Program-made: the position numbers and the translations under genes
NCBI RefSeq assembly: GCF_016595675.1
Contig: NZ_JAENJH010000003.1
Span: 372,001 to 436,000 of the forward strand
From: Prauserella cavernicola
GTDB lineage: Bacteria > Actinomycetota > Actinomycetes > Mycobacteriales > Pseudonocardiaceae
Direction: 5' to 3'
Length of the DNA stretch: 64,000 bases
Part shown: positions 61,103-64,000 of the stretch, piece by piece
Numbering within the stretch: the stretch's first letter is position 1
Layout: each line of letters begins with the position of its first letter
Notes under the pieces: model-generated
Database searches by the model: none
The model's input: only the letters and a program-made list of their open reading frames with translations
Told to the model about the DNA's origin: nothing

Positions 61103-61786
61103 GTGGTCATGAAGGCACGTGTGCTGGTCGTCGACGACGACCCTGCTCTGGCTGAGATGCTGACCATCGTGCTCCGCGGCGAGGGGTTCGACACCGCCGT
61201 GGTCGCCGACGGCTCACGTGCGCTGCCCGCGTTGCGTGAGCTGAAGCCCGACCTCGTGCTGCTCGACCTGATGCTGCCGGGCATGAACGGGATCGACGTC
61301 TGCAAGGCCATCAGGGCCGAGTCCGGCGTTCCGATCGTCATGTTGACGGCCAAGAGCGACACCGTGGACATCGTCCTGGGACTCGAGTCCGGTGCCGACG
61401 ACTACGTGGTCAAGCCGTTCAAGCCCAAGGAGCTCGTCGCCAGGGTGCGCGCCCGTATGCGCCGCACCGAGTCGGAGCCCGCCGAGAGCCTCACCATCGG
61501 CGACCTGGCGATCGACGTGCCCGGCCACGAGGTCACCAGGGAGGGCAAGGCCATCCCGCTCACGCCGCTGGAGTTCGACCTCCTCGTGGCGCTGGCCCGC
61601 AAGCCGCGCCAGGTGTTCACCCGCGAGGTGCTGCTCGAGCAGGTGTGGGGCTACCGGCACGCCGCCGACACCCGGCTCGTGAACGTGCACGTCCAGCGCC
61701 TGCGCTCCAAGGTCGAGAAGGATCCGGAGCATCCTGAGGTCGTGCTGACCGTCCGCGGTGTGGGTTACAAGGCCGGCCCACCATAA
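61103..61786 (+). CDS. mtrA: Response regulator MtrA, 227 aa
   Basis: OmpR-family master regulator of cell-cycle and cell-wall genes in actinobacteria. Acidic DDD at 11-13, phospho-acceptor Asp55 (LVLLDLMLPGMNGIDVC), Lys in DYVVKPFKPKELVARVRARMRR, and winged helix ending VNVHVQRLRSKVEKDPEHPEVVLTVRGVGYKAGPP, nearly identical to M. tuberculosis MtrA. GTG 61103 is preferred over ATG 61109 because it fits the leaderless spacing and the 228-residue family length. Confidence 0.97.
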   Translation: MVMKARVLVVDDDPALAEMLTIVLRGEGFDTAVVADGSRALPALRELKPDLVLLDLMLPGMNGIDVCKAIRAESGVPIVMLTAKSDTVDIVLGLESGADDYVVKPFKPKELVARVRARMRRTESEPAESLTIGDLAIDVPGHEVTREGKAIPLTPLEFDLLVALARKPRQVFTREVLLEQVWGYRHAADTRLVNVHVQRLRSKVEKDPEHPEVVLTVRGVGYKAGPP

Positions 61787-61793
61787 TCGGGGT

Positions 61794-63491
61794 ATGAAAC
61801 AACGACTGGCCGCCTTCGGCTGGTCGGCGATAACGCTGGCCCGTCGCGCGGCGACGTTCGGTCGGCGCAAGGTCGTCGCCTTCGGTGAGCTGTGGCGGCA
61901 CTCGGTGCAGTTCCGGGTGACCGTGTCGACGCTCGCGCTGTCGTCGGCCGTGGTGCTGGTGCTCGGCATGGTGCTGCAGAACCAGATCACCGAGCGCCTG
62001 ATGGACACCAAGGAGCGGGCCGCGGTGGCCCAGCTCCAGGTCGTCGTGCAGACGGCGGAGAACGAGCTGGTCGGTGACGCGGGTCAGGACGAGGCGCTGC
62101 GCAACCGTCTGACCAACGCGATCAAGAAGATCACCAGCAGCTCTACGGCCACGGCAGACTCGGCGAGTTCGGCCGCAGGCGCGTTCGAGCCGGTGCTCGC
62201 CGCGGGCGATCCCGACGAGACGTCGGAGCACGCCGTCTACGCGGGCCCCTACGACAAGGTGCCCGGCAGCCTGCGCAACTTCGTCGAGAACAACTCGCAG
62301 GCCAAACAGATCCACACGGCCGACGGCATCACCTACCTCGTCGTCGGCACGCCGGTGACCACCACGACGAGGCCGCTGCAGCTGTATCTGCTGTTCCCGT
62401 TGACCACCGAGCAGAACACCGTCGCCACGGTGCAGAACACGCTGCTCGTCGGCTCTCTCGTGCTGCTCCTGCTGCTCGCCGGCATCACGAACATGGTCAC
62501 GCGCCAGGTGGTGCGGCCGGTGCGGCGCGCGGCCGCCGCGGCGGAGCGGTTCGCCGAGGGGGAGCTCGACCGAAGACTCGACGTGGTCGGCGAGGACGAC
62601 CTCGCCAAGCTAGCGCTGTCCTACAACGAGATGGCGGCGAGCATCCAGCGCCAGATCCGGCAGCTGGAGGAGTTCGGCCAGCTGCAGCGCCGGTTCACCT
62701 CCGACGTCTCCCACGAGCTGCGCACGCCGCTCACCACGGTCCGCATGGCCGCCGACGTCCTGCACGCCTCGCGCGAGCAGTTCCCCGCAGGCCTCGCCCG
62801 CTCCACCGAGCTGCTGGTCGACGAGCTCGACCGGTTCGAGACGCTGCTGGGCGACCTGCTGGAGATCAGCAGGCTCGACGCGGGTGTCGAGGAACTGTCG
62901 GCCGAGCTCATCGACGTCCGGCCGATCGCGCGCAGGGCCGTCGAGCAGGTCAAGGTCATCGCGGGCACGGCGGGCAGTCCGATCGAGCTGGAGCTGCCCG
63001 AGGACGAGGTCACTGCGGAGGTCGACGCGCGCAGGGTCGAGCGCATCATGCGCAACCTGCTCGCCAACGCCGTCGACCACGGCGAGGGCGAGCCGGTGCG
63101 GCTGCGGCTGGCCGCCAACGACGGCGCCGTCTCGATGACCGTGCGCGACTCCGGCGTCGGCCTGCGGGCGGGGGAGGCCGAGCTGGTGTTCAACCGGTTC
63201 TGGCGCGCCGACCCGTCCCGGAACCGGCGCACCGGCGGCACCGGGCTCGGCCTGGCCATCAGCCAGGAGGACGCCCGGCTGCACGGCGGCGTGCTCGACG
63301 CGTGGGGCGAGCTCGACAAGGGTTCGTGCTTCCGGCTGACGCTGCCGAGGCATGTCGGCGAGCCGATGGGGGACAGCCCGTTGCCGCTGCCGCCCGAGGA
63401 CGTCCGGCCGGACCGGCCTGCCGAACCCGTCGCCCACAACGGCCACACCGAACTCACGGTCACGGTCGTGGAACACGAGGAGGTCCGGTGA
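61794..63491 (+). CDS. mtrB: Sensor histidine kinase MtrB, 565 aa
   Basis: Two helices (VTVSTLALSSAVVLVLGMVL; TLLVGSLVLLLLLAGITNMV) bracket an extracytoplasmic sensor of about 165 residues. HAMP (RQVVRPVRRAAAAAERFAEGELDRRL) and H-box FTSDVSHELRTPLTT with His307 follow. The N-box MRNLLANAVDHG, G1 DSGVGL and G2 GGTGLGLAIS close the kinase. ATG 61794 lies 7 bp after the mtrA stop; the longer frame would start inside mtrA. It phosphorylates MtrA. The stop overlaps lpqB (GTGA). Confidence 0.97.
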   Translation: MKQRLAAFGWSAITLARRAATFGRRKVVAFGELWRHSVQFRVTVSTLALSSAVVLVLGMVLQNQITERLMDTKERAAVAQLQVVVQTAENELVGDAGQDEALRNRLTNAIKKITSSSTATADSASSAAGAFEPVLAAGDPDETSEHAVYAGPYDKVPGSLRNFVENNSQAKQIHTADGITYLVVGTPVTTTTRPLQLYLLFPLTTEQNTVATVQNTLLVGSLVLLLLLAGITNMVTRQVVRPVRRAAAAAERFAEGELDRRLDVVGEDDLAKLALSYNEMAASIQRQIRQLEEFGQLQRRFTSDVSHELRTPLTTVRMAADVLHASREQFPAGLARSTELLVDELDRFETLLGDLLEISRLDAGVEELSAELIDVRPIARRAVEQVKVIAGTAGSPIELELPEDEVTAEVDARRVERIMRNLLANAVDHGEGEPVRLRLAANDGAVSMTVRDSGVGLRAGEAELVFNRFWRADPSRNRRTGGTGLGLAISQEDARLHGGVLDAWGELDKGSCFRLTLPRHVGEPMGDSPLPLPPEDVRPDRPAEPVAHNGHTELTVTVVEHEEVR

Positions 63492-64000
63492 TCCGGGGCA
63501 GGCTGCGGGCACTGCTCGCGTTCTTGGCGTGTGTCGTGATCCTCGGCGGCTGCGCGGCGATCCCGTCCGAGTCACAGCCCGAGGCCATCCCCAGGGAACG
63601 GCTCGGCCAGCCCACCCAGGAGGTGCCGGAGCCCTCTGCCGACCTCGATCCGCTGTCGGTGGTGCGCGAGTTCGTCAGGGCGAGCGCCCAGCCGACCAAC
63701 GACCACGCCGCCGCGCGCGCCTACCTCTCCGGCAACACCCGCAGGGAGTGGAGGCCCGACCAGAGCCTCGCGGTCATCGAGGACGAGTTCGGCACCGTCT
63801 ACGCGCCCGGCAGCCAGCAGTCGCCCGACACCGACGAACGCCTGGTGATGGTGCGCGGCAACTTCGTCGGCAGGCTCGCCTCGGACAGCGCATTCATCCC
63901 GTCCGACGAGCCCGTGCAGGTGCCGGTTCGCCTGCGACTGCAGGCCGACGGACAGTGGCGCATCGTCGATCCGCCCGACAGCATTCTGGTGACCTACAGC
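63488..64000 (+). CDS. lpqB: Lipoprotein LpqB, 3' end beyond window
   Basis: The first 171 residues are visible. Signal peptide LLAFLACVVILGGC gives a lipobox Cys22; then PSESQPEAIPRERLGQPT, and PLSVVREFVRASAQPTNDHAAARAYLSGNTRREWRPDQSLAVIED, typical of the N-terminal LpqB domain. LpqB interacts with MtrB and modulates the MtrAB system. GTG 63488 overlaps the mtrB stop (GTGA). The GerMN and beta-propeller parts lie downstream of the window. Confidence 0.95.
   Translation, partial: MIRGRLRALLAFLACVVILGGCAAIPSESQPEAIPRERLGQPTQEVPEPSADLDPLSVVREFVRASAQPTNDHAAARAYLSGNTRREWRPDQSLAVIEDEFGTVYAPGSQQSPDTDERLVMVRGNFVGRLASDSAFIPSDEPVQVPVRLRLQADGQWRIVDPPDSILVTYS

Overview
This window looks like chromosomal DNA of a high-GC actinomycete, most likely of the Pseudonocardiales (Amycolatopsis/Saccharomonospora/Prauserella type). 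The evidence is very GC-rich codon use, many GTG starts, mycothiol synthesis (mshB), a WhiB2-type regulator, the mtrA-mtrB-lpqB system, and gene order shared with Mycobacterium tuberculosis (Rv3244c-Rv3260c, typA-lpqW...mshB, and the Rv1317c-Rv1316c alkylation-repair pair). The genus is inference. I see no rRNA, tRNA or CRISPR.

Region 1 (1-8067) is DNA repair and housekeeping: sbcD-sbcC, tag, an Ada-AlkA fusion with ogt, an acidic lipoprotein behind three 11-bp repeats, and ychF. Region 2 (8049-12443) is a roughly 4.4-kb integrated element. It is bounded by a perfect 19-bp direct repeat that duplicates the 3' end of ychF. It carries a tyrosine integrase, a low-GC P-loop ATPase of Sll1717-like type, and a ScoMcrA-like HNH endonuclease gene broken by one in-frame TAG codon. 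It is the best candidate for an unusual, possibly anti-phage, system in the window.

Region 3 (12480-24000) holds a DHFR-like reductase behind an RNA structure that hides its ribosome site, two small membrane proteins, pterin carbinolamine dehydratase, a TPP riboswitch with thiB-thiP-thiQ, and a LolA-like/ABC exporter operon divergent from a two-component system with 11-bp-spaced boxes between them. It ends with a NUDIX protein, a YciI protein and a 54-residue Cys/Lys-rich protein under a strong IdeR/DtxR iron box. Region 4 (24000-37320) contains typA, lpqW, an oligopeptide ABC operon (oppA, oppBCDF), mshB with two linked genes, and an M50-type membrane protease.

Region 5 (37320-64000) is the whiB2-to-lpqB block: whiB2, a giant GT2 membrane glycosyltransferase, a metallopeptidase-like protein, a DUF3499 protein, phosphomannomutase, Trm112-like, SIS protein and manA (mannose supply for lipoglycans). 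It continues with an AfsR-type regulator, a CDF transporter, an APC permease, a degenerate lipase-like membrane protein, ahcY, an inserted vapBC pair, tmk, an aldo/keto reductase, XRE and IclR regulators, and mtrA-mtrB-lpqB running off the end.

A recurrent feature is the leaderless promoter: a TAnnnT -10 hexamer 6-8 nt before a GTG/ATG with no Shine-Dalgarno. It appears at ychF, nudix, yciI, mshB, the 41793 gene, the DUF3499 gene, vapB, tmk, iclR and mtrA.
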